A DNA stretch of 64,000 nt from NCBI RefSeq assembly GCF_016025255.1, contig NZ_CP065592.1, positions 1,345,122 through 1,409,121 on the forward strand. The letters are read 5' to 3'. The first letter of the stretch is position 1. Each line of letters opens with the position of its first letter. The position numbers were made by a program, and so were the translations under genes. Source of the stretch: Sphingosinicella flava. Its GTDB lineage: Bacteria > Pseudomonadota > Alphaproteobacteria > Sphingomonadales > Sphingomonadaceae. The notes beneath the pieces are model-generated. The model did no database searches and was not told the DNA's origin. It was given only the letters and a program-made list of their open reading frames with translations. Shown piece after piece: positions 1-9,843 of this stretch.

Positions 1-494
1 CCCGGGAAGTCGTAGGACGAGAGCAGCTCGCGGATTTCGAGCTCGACGAGCTCGAGCAGCTCGGGATCGTCGACCTGGTCGACCTTGTTCATGAACACGA
101 CGAGCGCCGGAACGCCGACCTGACGGGCGAGCAGGATGTGCTCACGGGTCTGCGGCATGGGGCCGTCGGCGGCCGACACGACCAGGATGCCGCCGTCCAT
201 CTGGGCGGCGCCGGTGATCATGTTCTTCACATAGTCGGCGTGACCCGGGCAGTCGACGTGCGCATAGTGGCGGGCTTCGGTTTCATATTCGACGTGCGCG
301 GTCGAAATGGTGATGCCGCGCTCGCGCTCTTCCGGAGCCTTGTCGATGTTCGCATAATCGACGAAGGTCGCGCCGCCGGTTTCGGCGAGAATCTTGGTGA
401 TCGCCGCGGTGAGCGACGTCTTGCCATGGTCGACGTGACCGATGGTGCCGATGTTGCAGTGCGGTTTCGTCCGCTCAAACTTAGCTTTCGCCAT
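1..494 (-). CDS. tuf: Elongation factor Tu, N-terminal part (cut by window edge)
   Basis: EF-Tu carries aminoacyl-tRNA to the ribosomal A site as a GTPase. The visible 164 codons cover most of the G domain. They begin [16 protein letters not shown] and hold the P-loop GHVDHGKT, the switch I motif RGITI, the DCPGH motif and NKVD. The rest of the gene lies beyond base 1. It is the last gene of the str operon, 123 nt after the fusA stop. A purine-rich AGAAGGTAGGA lies just before the ATG. I found no convincing separate promoter in the fusA-tuf gap. Identity is certain; whether a second tuf copy exists cannot be told. Confidence 0.98.
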   Translation of the reverse strand, partial: MAKAKFERTKPHCNIGTIGHVDHGKTSLTAAITKILAETGGATFVDYANIDKAPEERERGITISTAHVEYETEARHYAHVDCPGHADYVKNMITGAAQMDGGILVVSAADGPMPQTREHILLARQVGVPALVVFMNKVDQVDDPELLELVELEIRELLSSYDFP

Positions 495-617
495 TGTGTC
501 CTACCTTCTGTTCAAATCCAATCGACCGCATCGCCCGGGCGGGCCGCTTGCCGAATCTATCGATTGCACACCCTAAGCCAGGCTTCGGATGCGCGCCCCA
601 TAACGGCTCTTTCCGGC

Positions 618-2711
<2,094 letters not shown>

Positions 2712-2727
2712 GATCTTAAACTCCAAT

Positions 2728-2758
2728 GTGGGGGAAGAGGCCCTTGCCTCTCCCCCAC
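2728..2758 (-). promoter_or_regulatory. Intercistronic hairpin between rpsG and fusA
   Basis: In the 63-nt gap between rpsG and fusA the mRNA can fold into a 12-bp stem (GTGGGGGAGAGG against CCTCTTCCCCCAC with one bulged base) closed by a 6-nt loop. No T-tract follows, so it is not a standard terminator. It could act as a processing site, modulate fusA translation or be a ribosomal-protein target. In E. coli the S7 autoregulatory site lies between rpsL and rpsG, a gap of only 12 nt here. The function is inference. Confidence 0.45.
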
Positions 2759-2774
2759 GATATAGGGACTGAAA

Positions 2775-3245
2775 TTACCAGCGGTAGTGCGAGAACGCCC
2801 GGTTGGCTTCCGCCATGCGGTGCGTGTCTTCGCGCTTCTTCACCGCGTTGCCGCGATTGTTCGAAGCGTCGAGCAGCTCGCCCGAAAGGCGGGCCGACAT
2901 CGTGTTCTCCGAGCGCGAGCGGGCGGCCGAAATGAGCCAGCGGATGGCAAGCGCCTGGGCGCGTTCCGTGCGGACTTCGACCGGCACCTGGTAGGTCGCA
3001 CCGCCGACGCGGCGGCTGCGGACCTCGATGCCCGGCTTCACATTGTTGAGCGCGTCATGGAACACGCCGATCGGATCCTTCTTGGCCTTCGCTTCGACGG
3101 TGTCGAGCGCGCCATAAACGATGCTTTCGGCGACGGCCTTCTTGCCGTCCAGCATGACGCTGTTCATGAATTTGGAAAGGACCACGTCTCCGAACTTCGG
3201 ATCGGGCAGGATTTCGCGCTTCTCTGGGCGACGACGACGAGACAT
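2775..3245 (-). CDS. rpsG: 30S ribosomal protein S7
   Basis: Primary 16S rRNA-binding protein of the small-subunit head, 156 residues as usual. It begins [20 protein letters not shown], and the conserved [12 protein letters not shown] and the ending AFSHYRW are present. It lies 12 nt after rpsL in the str operon. In E. coli S7 represses translation of its own operon; whether that applies here is not shown, but a stable hairpin lies directly downstream of the gene. Confidence 0.98.
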   Translation of the reverse strand: MSRRRRPEKREILPDPKFGDVVLSKFMNSVMLDGKKAVAESIVYGALDTVEAKAKKDPIGVFHDALNNVKPGIEVRSRRVGGATYQVPVEVRTERAQALAIRWLISAARSRSENTMSARLSGELLDASNNRGNAVKKREDTHRMAEANRAFSHYRW

Positions 3246-3257
3246 ATCTCTATTCCC

Positions 3258-3629
3258 TTACTTAGGACGCTTGGCGCCGTATTTCGAACGGCTCTGCTTG
3301 CGGTCCTTCACACCCTGCGTGTCGAGCACGCCGCGAAGCACGTGGTAGCGCACGCCCGGAAGGTCGCGCACACGGCCGCCGCGGATCAGCACAACGCTGT
3401 GCTCCTGAAGGTTGTGGCCTTCGCCGGGAATGTAGCTGATGACTTCGCGCTGGTTGGTCAGGCGAACCTTGGCCACCTTGCGAAGCGCCGAGTTCGGCTT
3501 CTTCGGGGTCGTCGTATAGACGCGGGTGCAAACGCCGCGCTTTTGCGGGTTCGCTTCCATCGCGGGAACTTTCGAGCGCGCCTTCTGCGGCTCGCGACCC
3601 TTGCGGATCAGCTGATTGATCGTTGGCAT
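3258..3629 (-). CDS. rpsL: 30S ribosomal protein S12 with Arg88
   Basis: Decoding-centre protein S12, 123 residues, start at [10 protein letters not shown]. An in-frame upstream Met (MKGF) is unlikely because S12 proteins start at MPT. Lys43 in [10 protein letters not shown] is conserved. At the position of E. coli Lys88 (GGRVKDLPG) this protein has arginine: GGRVRDLPG, codon CGC. Lys88-to-Arg is a classical streptomycin-resistance substitution in other bacteria, and sphingomonads are often reported as naturally streptomycin tolerant. This is the first gene of the str operon; a promoter and a terminator-like hairpin lie upstream. Confidence 0.98.
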   Translation of the reverse strand: MPTINQLIRKGREPQKARSKVPAMEANPQKRGVCTRVYTTTPKKPNSALRKVAKVRLTNQREVISYIPGEGHNLQEHSVVLIRGGRVRDLPGVRYHVLRGVLDTQGVKDRKQSRSKYGAKRPK

Positions 3630-3663
3630 GAAGCCCTTCACCTTACGTTACTTTACCGCATGC

Positions 3664-3711
3664 AAAAAACGCAAAAGCCCCGGCGGTCCTCATGACCCCC
3701 TGGCCTTTTGC
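3664..3711 (-). terminator. Terminator-like hairpin in the str operon leader (possible attenuator)
   Basis: On the minus strand, between the str promoter and rpsL, GCAAAAGG at the 5' side pairs with CTTTTGC at the 3' side. The imperfect stem is about 16 bp and is followed at once by G and six T residues (3669-3664). This has the form of an intrinsic terminator but lies about 35 nt upstream of the rpsL start, inside the leader. The plain reading is transcription attenuation of the ribosomal-protein operon. Termination of read-through from further upstream is also possible. Confidence 0.55.
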
Positions 3712-3799
3712 GAACATGCGGCAATGTTCAAGCTCTGCCCGTAGCTTGCGGCGCAGTTCCGAATCCGGAAACAGCGAACCACTACCCTGGGCGAGGCGG

Positions 3800-3828
3800 C
3801 CTATACGCATGAGTCCTTAAGGCGTCAA
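3800..3828 (-). promoter_or_regulatory. Sigma-70-type promoter of the str operon
   Basis: Minus-strand -35 TTGACG (3828-3823) and -10 TATAGG (3805-3800) are separated by exactly 17 nt. The expected start is near 3793, giving a leader of about 165 nt before rpsL. No other promoter of comparable match was seen between here and the gene. Confidence 0.6.
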
Positions 3829-3867
3829 CGGGCGGGAGAGTGGCAGAAATTGAGCCCCCGCTGATCG

Positions 3868-4479
3868 TCATGCCTGTTTCAGCATCGAGGAGGCCGGCGC
3901 CATTTGTTCGTGCGCTATTCTCACAACTTCAACAAAGAAGGACAAGGCATCCCCATAAAGATCATCCTTGTAGAAAATCCATGTGTCACCCTCTTTTGTA
4001 CGCAAGCTGAAGCTGACAAGCTCATTTGGAGCAATATATCCATCAAGTCGCAGTGGATCAGCATGGATATATTCTATATTGCTCCAGTTAATGCTTTTAA
4101 CTGAACCATAATCGCTCAAAATCAAGCCTTGAGAATTAATGGATATAGCAGGCTGTTCCAAAATTCTTTTATAACGATTTCTAATACGGTTAACAAGAAT
4201 AAATGAAATTAATGCCCCTGCCGCTATAATATATAAACTTTCAAGAAAGCTCAGAAATTCAACCCAGTAGGCAATGTTAACAAGAATGGGCCAGCCGAGC
4301 CAATTTCTTCTCCGATTAGGTTTACTGTCAAATTGATCGGTGTAGTATATCGCTGTATTGATCTTGGAAGATTTCTTAATCTCTCGTGAGAAGCGTATTT
4401 GTGCAAGAAATATGGCAGTTTCTACTGAAAAGACGATAGCAAAAGATAACCAAAAAATTATCCGATCTTCTTCCATCAC
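3868..4479 (-). CDS. Hypothetical AT-rich membrane protein
   Basis: 203 residues, no recognised family. An N-terminal hydrophobic helix (about residues 7-26) is followed by a basic stretch. Two more hydrophobic helices (about residues 60-95) sit inside the WPILVNIAYWVEFLSF region, and a soluble C-terminal half of about 100 residues follows. A PH-like or YcxB-like sensor tail is conceivable but not shown. The start is ATG at 4479, with a second ATG one codon later. The base composition is much richer in A+T than the flanking ribosomal operon and cupin gene, which suggests recent acquisition. It is isolated, with no operon partner. Confidence 0.6.
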   Translation of the reverse strand: MMEEDRIIFWLSFAIVFSVETAIFLAQIRFSREIKKSSKINTAIYYTDQFDSKPNRRRNWLGWPILVNIAYWVEFLSFLESLYIIAAGALISFILVNRIRNRYKRILEQPAISINSQGLILSDYGSVKSINWSNIEYIHADPLRLDGYIAPNELVSFSLRTKEGDTWIFYKDDLYGDALSFFVEVVRIAHEQMAPASSMLKQA

Positions 4480-4492
4480 TCCTCAGTAGAGG

Positions 4493-4894
4493 TTATTCCG
4501 TCGTCTCGCCATCCCAGTGATCGTTGTCGTGATCCCGCTTGGCCTGATCCTTGTCCTTGTGGACGGTGCCGTCGCGATGCTCGGGCGGGCCGTAGAGGGT
4601 GTAGAGCTTTAGCGGCTCGTCCCCCGTATTCACGACATTGTGCCGCGCGCCGGCCGGAACGATGACGGCGAAATCGTCCTCGACCTTATTCGCGACACCG
4701 TCAATGCGGACCTCGCCCGATCCTTCCTCGATCCGGAAGAATTGGTCGCGATCCTCATGGACTTCCTCGCCGATTTCCTCGCCGGGCTGCAGGGTCATGA
4801 GAACGAGCTGGAGATGCTGGCCGGTATAGAGGACGCGGCGGAAGTCCTCATTGTCCAGCGTGACCTTCTCGATATCGTCGCAATAACCCTTCAT
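4493..4894 (-). CDS. Small cupin-domain protein
   Basis: 133 residues forming a single cupin barrel. The metal-binding pattern appears as EEVHEDRDQFFRIEEGSGEV (cupin motif 1: H, acidic, E, with glycine) and later PAGARHNVVNTGDEPLKLY (motif 2, PAG-H). The C-terminal tail is highly charged (HKDKDQAKRDHDNDHWDG). Such stand-alone cupins are often annotated as mannose-6-phosphate-isomerase-like or dioxygenase-like; the substrate cannot be told. It is a single gene, 13 nt upstream of the AT-rich hypothetical gene in transcription order. Confidence 0.85.
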   Translation of the reverse strand: MKGYCDDIEKVTLDNEDFRRVLYTGQHLQLVLMTLQPGEEIGEEVHEDRDQFFRIEEGSGEVRIDGVANKVEDDFAVIVPAGARHNVVNTGDEPLKLYTLYGPPEHRDGTVHKDKDQAKRDHDNDHWDGETTE

Positions 4895-5006
4895 CGCCTG
4901 ATCTCCTTTTCCCGTTCAAAACCGCAGGGATGCCCATCCGTTCCCTTGCCAATTTGGTGGAGGGACGGCGTGGGTCAAGAAGCATGAGGGATAGTGATGT
5001 GACAAA

Positions 5007-5028
5007 GGGGCGGAGTTACCTCCGCCCC
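5007..5028 (-). terminator. Hairpin terminator after the DUF4142 gene
   Basis: A perfect 9-bp stem (GGGGCGGAG / CTCCGCCCC) with a 4-nt loop lies 30 nt past the stop of the DUF4142 gene. On the minus strand it is followed by the short T-run TTTGT. The weak T-tract lowers confidence. Confidence 0.5.
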
Positions 5029-5057
5029 TCCGATTGGTTTGCACGCCGATGGTCCGC

Positions 5058-5675
5058 TTATTGGCCCATGCTGCCCATCAGCTCGCGGGCGCGGGCGAGA
5101 TGCTTTTCGACGGGGCCGGTGGTCGCCGAGGCATGCTGCTTCAGGGACGGCACGTCGCCGCTCGCCGCATAGCCCTGGAGCATGGCGAGCGCCTTTTCGT
5201 GCGCGGGCACCTGCTGCTGCAGGTAGAGGCGATCGAATTCCGCGCCGCTGGCCCCGCGGAGGGCCTCGAGATTGGCGGTCTGCTCGGCATTCATCTGCGG
5301 CGTGACGGTGATGGCGGGCTGCGCCTGTCCGGCCGCGGTCTTGAGATCGGCGGTCGACTTCTGATGGTCCGTCACCAGCATCGCGGCAAAGGATTTGACG
5401 TCCGCATTCTGCGCCTTTTCCTGCGCGAGCCTGGAGCTTTCAATCTCGAACATGTCGCTTGCCGCCGCCATGGCCGCATAGTCCTGCCCGTTGGCGGGGA
5501 CCGCGGCCGCGCTGCCGTTCATCATCATATTGTCCATGGCCATGTCGTTCATCGCCATGTCGTTCGCCATCATGGCGTCGTTCATCGCCATGTCGTTGGC
5601 GGCGGGCGTTTCATTGTCGCCACAGGCGGCGAGCGCGCACAAGGCGGCGGTCGCGGCCAAAATCCTGATTTTCAT
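5058..5675 (-). CDS. Exported DUF4142-family protein with Met-rich linker
   Basis: 205 residues. Start at 5675 (MKIRILAATAALCALAACG), preceded by GGGAGAG. The open frame continues upstream but only as a shadow of lpdA. A lipoprotein signal ending LAAC is followed by a low-complexity run of ANDMAMND-type units (about residues 27-52). A DUF4142 helical domain comes next, with DMFEIESSRLAQEKAQNADV and MLVTDHQKSTADLK. DUF4142 proteins are ferritin-like four-helix bundles of unknown role in the envelope. It has its own hairpin terminator and lies 104 nt after lpdA, so it is probably transcribed separately. Confidence 0.88.
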   Translation of the reverse strand: MKIRILAATAALCALAACGDNETPAANDMAMNDAMMANDMAMNDMAMDNMMMNGSAAAVPANGQDYAAMAAASDMFEIESSRLAQEKAQNADVKSFAAMLVTDHQKSTADLKTAAGQAQPAITVTPQMNAEQTANLEALRGASGAEFDRLYLQQQVPAHEKALAMLQGYAASGDVPSLKQHASATTGPVEKHLARARELMGSMGQ

Positions 5676-5779
5676 GACTTCTCTCCCATTATCGCGTAGC
5701 CCGGCGACAACGAGGGAAAGGCCGCGCCGTTCCGGCCGGAGGCTGGAGAAAATCCCGCCACCAAACCGGTTCGGCCTCG

Positions 5780-7177
5780 TCAGATGTGCAGCACGCGTCC
5801 GTAAGCGGCGAGCACGCTTTCGTGCATCATTTCCGACAGGGTCGGGTGCGGGAAAACGGTGTTCATCAGCTCCGCCTCGGTGAGCTCTCCGGTCTTGCCG
5901 ATCGTATAACCCTGGATCAGCTCGGTCACTTCCGCGCCGATCATATGGGCACCGAGCAATTCGCCGGTCTTGGCGTCGAACACGGTCTTGATGAAGCCGT
6001 CCGGCTCGCCGAGCGCGATCGCCTTGCCATTGCCGATGAAGGGGAAGTTGCCGACTTTCACTTCGTAACCGGCCTCGCGCGCCTTCTCCTCGGTGAGCCC
6101 GACGCTGGCGATCTGCGGGTGGCAATAGGTGCAGCCCGGAATATTCTTCGGGTCCATGGCGTGCGGATGCTTGCCGGCAATCGCCTCGGCCGCGATCACG
6201 CCTTCATGGCTGGCCTTGTGCGCGAGCCAGGGCGGCGCGGTCACATCGCCGATGGCGTAGAGGCCCTCGACATTGGTCCGGCAGGCGCCGTCCGTCACGA
6301 TGTGCCCGCGCTCCGCCTTCACGCCAAGCGTTTCAAGGCCGATATTTTCGGTGTTCGGCACGATGCCGATGGCGACAATGACGTGGCTGTAATCGCCCTC
6401 GACGATTCTGCCGTCCTTGCCCTTGATCGCGGCCTTCACGCCATTCGCGCCCACGTCGAGCTTCTCGACGCCCGCGCTGGTCATGATCGTCATGCCCTGC
6501 TTCTTCAGAGCCTTTTCGAGATGGGCGCTGATATCCTTGTCCTCGACCGGCACGATGCGGTCGAGCATTTCGACGACCGTCACCTCGGCGCCCATGTCGT
6601 TGTAGAAGCTCGCGAATTCGATCCCGATCGCGCCCGATCCGATGACCAGCAGCTTGGTCGGCATCTCCTTCGGCGTCATCGCGTGGCGATAGGTCCAGAC
6701 GCGGTTGCCGTCCGCTTTGGCAAAGGGCAGGTCGCGGGCACGGGCGCCGGTCGCGACGATGATGTTCTTGGCTTGGAGCTCGGTGGTCTTGCCGTCCTCA
6801 CCGGTGACGGTCAGCTTGCCCTTCCCGGTCAGCTTGCCGGTGCCCATGTGCACCGCGACCTTGTTCTTTTTCATGAGGCCGGTGACGCCCTTGTTGAGCT
6901 GGCTCGCCACCCCGCGCGAGCGCTTCACCACCGCTTCCAGATCCGCGCTGATCTTCTCGGCGGCAAGGCCGTAATCCTTGGCATGCTGCATGTAATGGAA
7001 GATCTCCGCCGAACGCAGCAGCGCCTTGGTCGGGATGCAGCCCCAGTTGAGGCAGATGCCGCCAAGCAACTCCCGCTCGACGATCGCGGTCTTGAGCCCC
7101 AATTGGCTCGCCCGGATCGCGGCCACATAGCCGCCGGGACCGGAGCCGAGAACGATAAGGTCGTAGGTTTCAGACAT
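5780..7177 (-). CDS. lpdA: Dihydrolipoyl dehydrogenase (E3), pyruvate dehydrogenase-linked copy
   Basis: Flavoprotein that reoxidises dihydrolipoamide with NAD+. 465 residues with start MSETYDLIVLGSGPGG at 7177, preceded by AGAAGG; the open frame upstream (MAASSKKAN) is not needed. Visible are the FAD-binding GSGPGGYVAA, the redox disulphide GGICLNWGCIPTKAL, the NAD-binding GSGAIGIEFASF and the C-terminal active-site His in HPTLSEMMHE. It is the last gene of the pdhC operon, so it most likely serves pyruvate dehydrogenase. A second E3 in the suc cluster (32150-33544) serves oxoglutarate dehydrogenase. Confidence 0.95.
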   Translation of the reverse strand: MSETYDLIVLGSGPGGYVAAIRASQLGLKTAIVERELLGGICLNWGCIPTKALLRSAEIFHYMQHAKDYGLAAEKISADLEAVVKRSRGVASQLNKGVTGLMKKNKVAVHMGTGKLTGKGKLTVTGEDGKTTELQAKNIIVATGARARDLPFAKADGNRVWTYRHAMTPKEMPTKLLVIGSGAIGIEFASFYNDMGAEVTVVEMLDRIVPVEDKDISAHLEKALKKQGMTIMTSAGVEKLDVGANGVKAAIKGKDGRIVEGDYSHVIVAIGIVPNTENIGLETLGVKAERGHIVTDGACRTNVEGLYAIGDVTAPPWLAHKASHEGVIAAEAIAGKHPHAMDPKNIPGCTYCHPQIASVGLTEEKAREAGYEVKVGNFPFIGNGKAIALGEPDGFIKTVFDAKTGELLGAHMIGAEVTELIQGYTIGKTGELTEAELMNTVFPHPTLSEMMHESVLAAYGRVLHI

Positions 7178-7203
7178 ATTTGCCTTCTTTGATGAAGCCG
7201 CCA

Positions 7204-7590
7204 TTAGAGGCCCAGCTGTCTTCTAATGATGGTGACGAATATCAGGCTTGGAATAGAGGTCGCCACAATTCCCAGAACGAGCGAATTTTCCAAACCCAGG
7301 AATGGGAATAGCGCGACTATGCTGCATGCAAGACCAAGAGGAATGAGCCAGGCAGCTTTACGGATATAGCGCGACGCCAGGAACATGGCGGCCATAGCCA
7401 TGCCACACGTAATTAACGATAGCGCAAAGCCTAAACCAAGCACTGCCCATGCGAAATCCTGGCGCTCGCTATAATTCATGCCATCGTCGCCTGGCGTCGT
7501 AGGCATGGTGTACGCGAAGTAGGCGCCCACGCTTGAAATCAGAATGCACCAACCAACAGTCAGCAAGATTGCTTTACGTTTGGTGCTCAA
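7204..7590 (-). CDS. Small four-helix membrane protein between thioesterase and lpdA
   Basis: 128 residues, no recognised family. Four hydrophobic segments are visible, at about residues 7-29, 48-70, 80-98 and 104-122. The start is TTG at 7590, whose codon overlaps the thioesterase stop (TTGA), a 4-nt coupling; the next Met would remove the first helix. It lies 26 nt upstream of lpdA. Base composition is visibly less GC-rich than pdhC and lpdA. It resembles in kind, not in sequence, the small membrane genes at 7990 and 33537, which also sit between E2 and E3 genes. Confidence 0.65.
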   Translation of the reverse strand: MSTKRKAILLTVGWCILISSVGAYFAYTMPTTPGDDGMNYSERQDFAWAVLGLGFALSLITCGMAMAAMFLASRYIRKAAWLIPLGLACSIVALFPFLGLENSLVLGIVATSIPSLIFVTIIRRQLGL

Positions 7591-7997
7591 GCGTCCGCCT
7601 CCACCAAGGGTGCAACCCGCCGTGGCTGACGATCCTCGCCCACGGCAACGAAGGTGAAGGTCGCTTGCGTTACCTTATAGGCATCGTCGCTGTGGCGGCC
7701 GCGGCGCCAGGCCTCGACGTCGATCTTCATGGATGTGCGGCCGACCGCGATCAGGCGCGCAAAGACAGACACTTCGTCGCCAACGAAAACCGGGCGGTGG
7801 AAGGCCATGCCCTCGACCGCGATCGTCACCGCACGGCCTCCGCTGTGCAGCGAAGCCACAGAGCCCGCGGCAAGGTCCATCTGCGACATAAGCCAGCCGC
7901 CGAAAATGTCGCCATATGGATTTGCGTCGGCGGGCATGGCGGTAACGCGGATAGCGGGCGCGCCTTGCGGCATGATTTCATCATGATGATTAGACAT
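7587..7997 (-). CDS. Acyl-CoA thioesterase, YciA-type hotdog fold
   Basis: 136 residues. The hotdog-thioesterase core is visible as NPYGDIFGGWLMSQMDLAAG, where the Asp of GGW..MD is the family's catalytic position. It is followed by VEGMAFHRPVFVGDEV and the RTSMKIDVEAW strand. Such enzymes hydrolyse short- to long-chain acyl-CoA, often acetyl-CoA-related substrates. It is embedded between pdhC and lpdA and overlaps both neighbouring small membrane genes by a few bases, so it is co-translated with the pyruvate dehydrogenase genes. A role in balancing the CoA or acyl-CoA pool is inference. Confidence 0.9.
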   Translation of the reverse strand: MSNHHDEIMPQGAPAIRVTAMPADANPYGDIFGGWLMSQMDLAAGSVASLHSGGRAVTIAVEGMAFHRPVFVGDEVSVFARLIAVGRTSMKIDVEAWRRGRHSDDAYKVTQATFTFVAVGEDRQPRRVAPLVEADA

Positions 7998-8391
7998 TGC
8001 CGGCTTTTAATTTTGATTTGGGGAAGAACAGCAGGCCTAACATAAATCCAATACAGCCGCCCGAAGTGGCGGCAAGAAACTCAAACCCTTCGAAGGTCAC
8101 GGCCATCAGCAATCCACCTATTACGGCACCGCCAAGTAACAGAGCGAAGATAGCAGGCAACCGATCAATGCCACATTTTCTTAGGAAAATTATTGCCGGA
8201 ACTCCTATCACAAGTGCTGGCAAGGTACCGAACATCAAGATAGTTACCGCCCAGCCTGCAAATATCAGTGGGTAAATTGGATCTTGGTGCATGATCACGC
8301 CTTTCAGCCCGACCAACACGCTGGCGAGCAGACATCCTAGCACCAAGGCTAATAGCCAATAGGAAATACCCTTTCCTATTTGGCGCGCCAT
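7990..8391 (-). CDS. Small membrane protein between pdhC and thioesterase
   Basis: 133 residues from ATG 8391 (MARQIGKGISYWLLALVLGC); a TTG two codons upstream overlaps the pdhC stop and could be used. Four hydrophobic segments lie at about 10-32, 40-66, 74-95 and 100-125, with glycine-rich faces (GGAVIGGLL, GGCIGFMLGLLF). No family is recognised. It starts 2 nt after the pdhC stop and its end overlaps the thioesterase start by 8 nt. The composition is AT-richer than pdhC. Function unknown. Confidence 0.65.
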   Translation of the reverse strand: MARQIGKGISYWLLALVLGCLLASVLVGLKGVIMHQDPIYPLIFAGWAVTILMFGTLPALVIGVPAIIFLRKCGIDRLPAIFALLLGGAVIGGLLMAVTFEGFEFLAATSGGCIGFMLGLLFFPKSKLKAGNV

Positions 8392-8393
8392 AT

Positions 8394-9713
8394 TCAAGCC
8401 AGCATCCCCAAGGGCGCTTCCACAAGGCGCTTGAAAGCGGCCATCAGCTCGGCACCTACCGCACCATCAATCGCACGATGGTCGAAGCTGCCGGTGGCGG
8501 TCATCACCGTGGCAACGGACAATGCATCATTCACCACGTACGGCCGTTTCTCGCCCGCGCCGACGGCCATGATCATGGCTTGGGGCGGGTTGATGACGGC
8601 ATCGAACTGCTTGATTCCGTACATGCCGAGGTTGGAGATGGAGGCGGTGCCGCCCTGATATTCGTGGGGCTGGAGCTTGCCGTCGCGGGCGCGCAAGGCG
8701 AGATCCTTGGCTTCCTGCGCGATTCTGGACAGCGGCTTGTTCGCGACATCGGTGATGACCGGGGTGATGAGCCCGCCCTCGATCGCCACCGCCATCGAGA
8801 TGTCGGCGCGGCTATACTTGATGAGGTTGTCGCCCGCGAAAGCGACATTGGCGTTCGGCACTTCGGTGAGCGCGACGCCTAGCGCCTTGATCAGGAGATC
8901 GTTGACCGACAGCTTGATGCCGCGCCCTTCCAGGCCCTTGTTGAGCTCGCCGCGCAGCTTCAGCAGTGCGTCGAGGTTGCAATCCACGGTGAGGTAGAAA
9001 TGCGGCACCGTCTGCTTCGATTCCGTCAGGCGGCGCGCGATCGTCTTGCGCATGTTGGAGAGCTTGATCGCCTCGCCAGGAATGTCGCCCGCAACCGGCA
9101 TCGCGGCCTGCGGCTGAGCGGTGGGTGCCTGGGCCGGCGCGGCTGGACGCGGGGCAAGGCCGCCCGCATTTTCGATATCGGCCTTCACGATCCGGCCGTT
9201 CGGGCCGGAACCGGTGATGCCGGATAGATCGATGCCCTTCTGCTCGGCAATGCGGCGGGCGAGCGGGCTGGCCTTTACGCGGTCGCCGCCCGCGCCCGGC
9301 TGCGGCTGGGCCTTGACAAGCGGCGCGTCGTCCTTGGGAGAGGCGCCATAGCCCTTTTCCTGCGGTTCTGGAGTCGGGGCCTTGGCAGGCTGACCGGCGC
9401 CCGTTTCGCCTGCATCCGTCGCGACCGGCTGCTTGGCGGCGGGAGCGGAAGCGGCAGCACCTGCGTCTTCGCCCTCTTCCGCGATCATCGCGATCACGGT
9501 GCCGACCTTCACGCCGTCCGTGCCTTCGGCAACCAGCAGCTTGGCGATCGTCCCTTCATCGACCGCCTCGAATTCCATCGTCGCCTTGTCCGTCTCGATC
9601 TCGGCAAGGAGATCGCCGGACTTTACGATGTCCCCTTCCTTCACCAGCCATTTGGCAAGCGTGCCTTCCTCCATGGTCGGGGACAGAGCGGGCATCTTCA
9701 GTTCGATGGGCAT
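8394..9713 (-). CDS. pdhC: Pyruvate dehydrogenase E2, dihydrolipoamide acetyltransferase
   Basis: 439 residues, start [20 protein letters not shown] at 9713. One lipoyl domain (about 1-80) carries the lipoylation Lys in [12 protein letters not shown] flexible Ala/Pro linker follows, then the E3-binding domain (about 150-185, [20 protein letters not shown]), a second linker, and the catalytic domain ending in [15 protein letters not shown] with the active-site His-Asp pair. It transfers acetyl groups from E1 to CoA. The genes for E1 alpha and beta, often directly upstream in alphaproteobacteria, are not here; a divergent stress-protein gene lies upstream. Confidence 0.95.
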   Translation of the reverse strand: MPIELKMPALSPTMEEGTLAKWLVKEGDIVKSGDLLAEIETDKATMEFEAVDEGTIAKLLVAEGTDGVKVGTVIAMIAEEGEDAGAAASAPAAKQPVATDAGETGAGQPAKAPTPEPQEKGYGASPKDDAPLVKAQPQPGAGGDRVKASPLARRIAEQKGIDLSGITGSGPNGRIVKADIENAGGLAPRPAAPAQAPTAQPQAAMPVAGDIPGEAIKLSNMRKTIARRLTESKQTVPHFYLTVDCNLDALLKLRGELNKGLEGRGIKLSVNDLLIKALGVALTEVPNANVAFAGDNLIKYSRADISMAVAIEGGLITPVITDVANKPLSRIAQEAKDLALRARDGKLQPHEYQGGTASISNLGMYGIKQFDAVINPPQAMIMAVGAGEKRPYVVNDALSVATVMTATGSFDHRAIDGAVGAELMAAFKRLVEAPLGMLA

Positions 9714-9843
9714 AAGGCCGGTGCTTTCCTCTTGGGCGCTTCTCAAGCGCCGTCCAAACAGCAAGTCGGGGCTTTGGGTCAAGGGCAACGCTTGCGTCAA
9801 CCGCCAATATAGCGCAGCTTTCCGGGGAAAAGGGAGAGGCGCA

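Noticed and set aside
3712-3799. A tRNA or small RNA gene in the str leader
   Set aside because: Only short hairpins (such as TTCCG/CGGAA) are visible; no cloverleaf and no independent promoter.
5676-6125. An upstream extension of the DUF4142 frame into lpdA
   Set aside because: The extension is a frame-shifted reading of lpdA; a signal peptide with a ribosome site starts at 5675.
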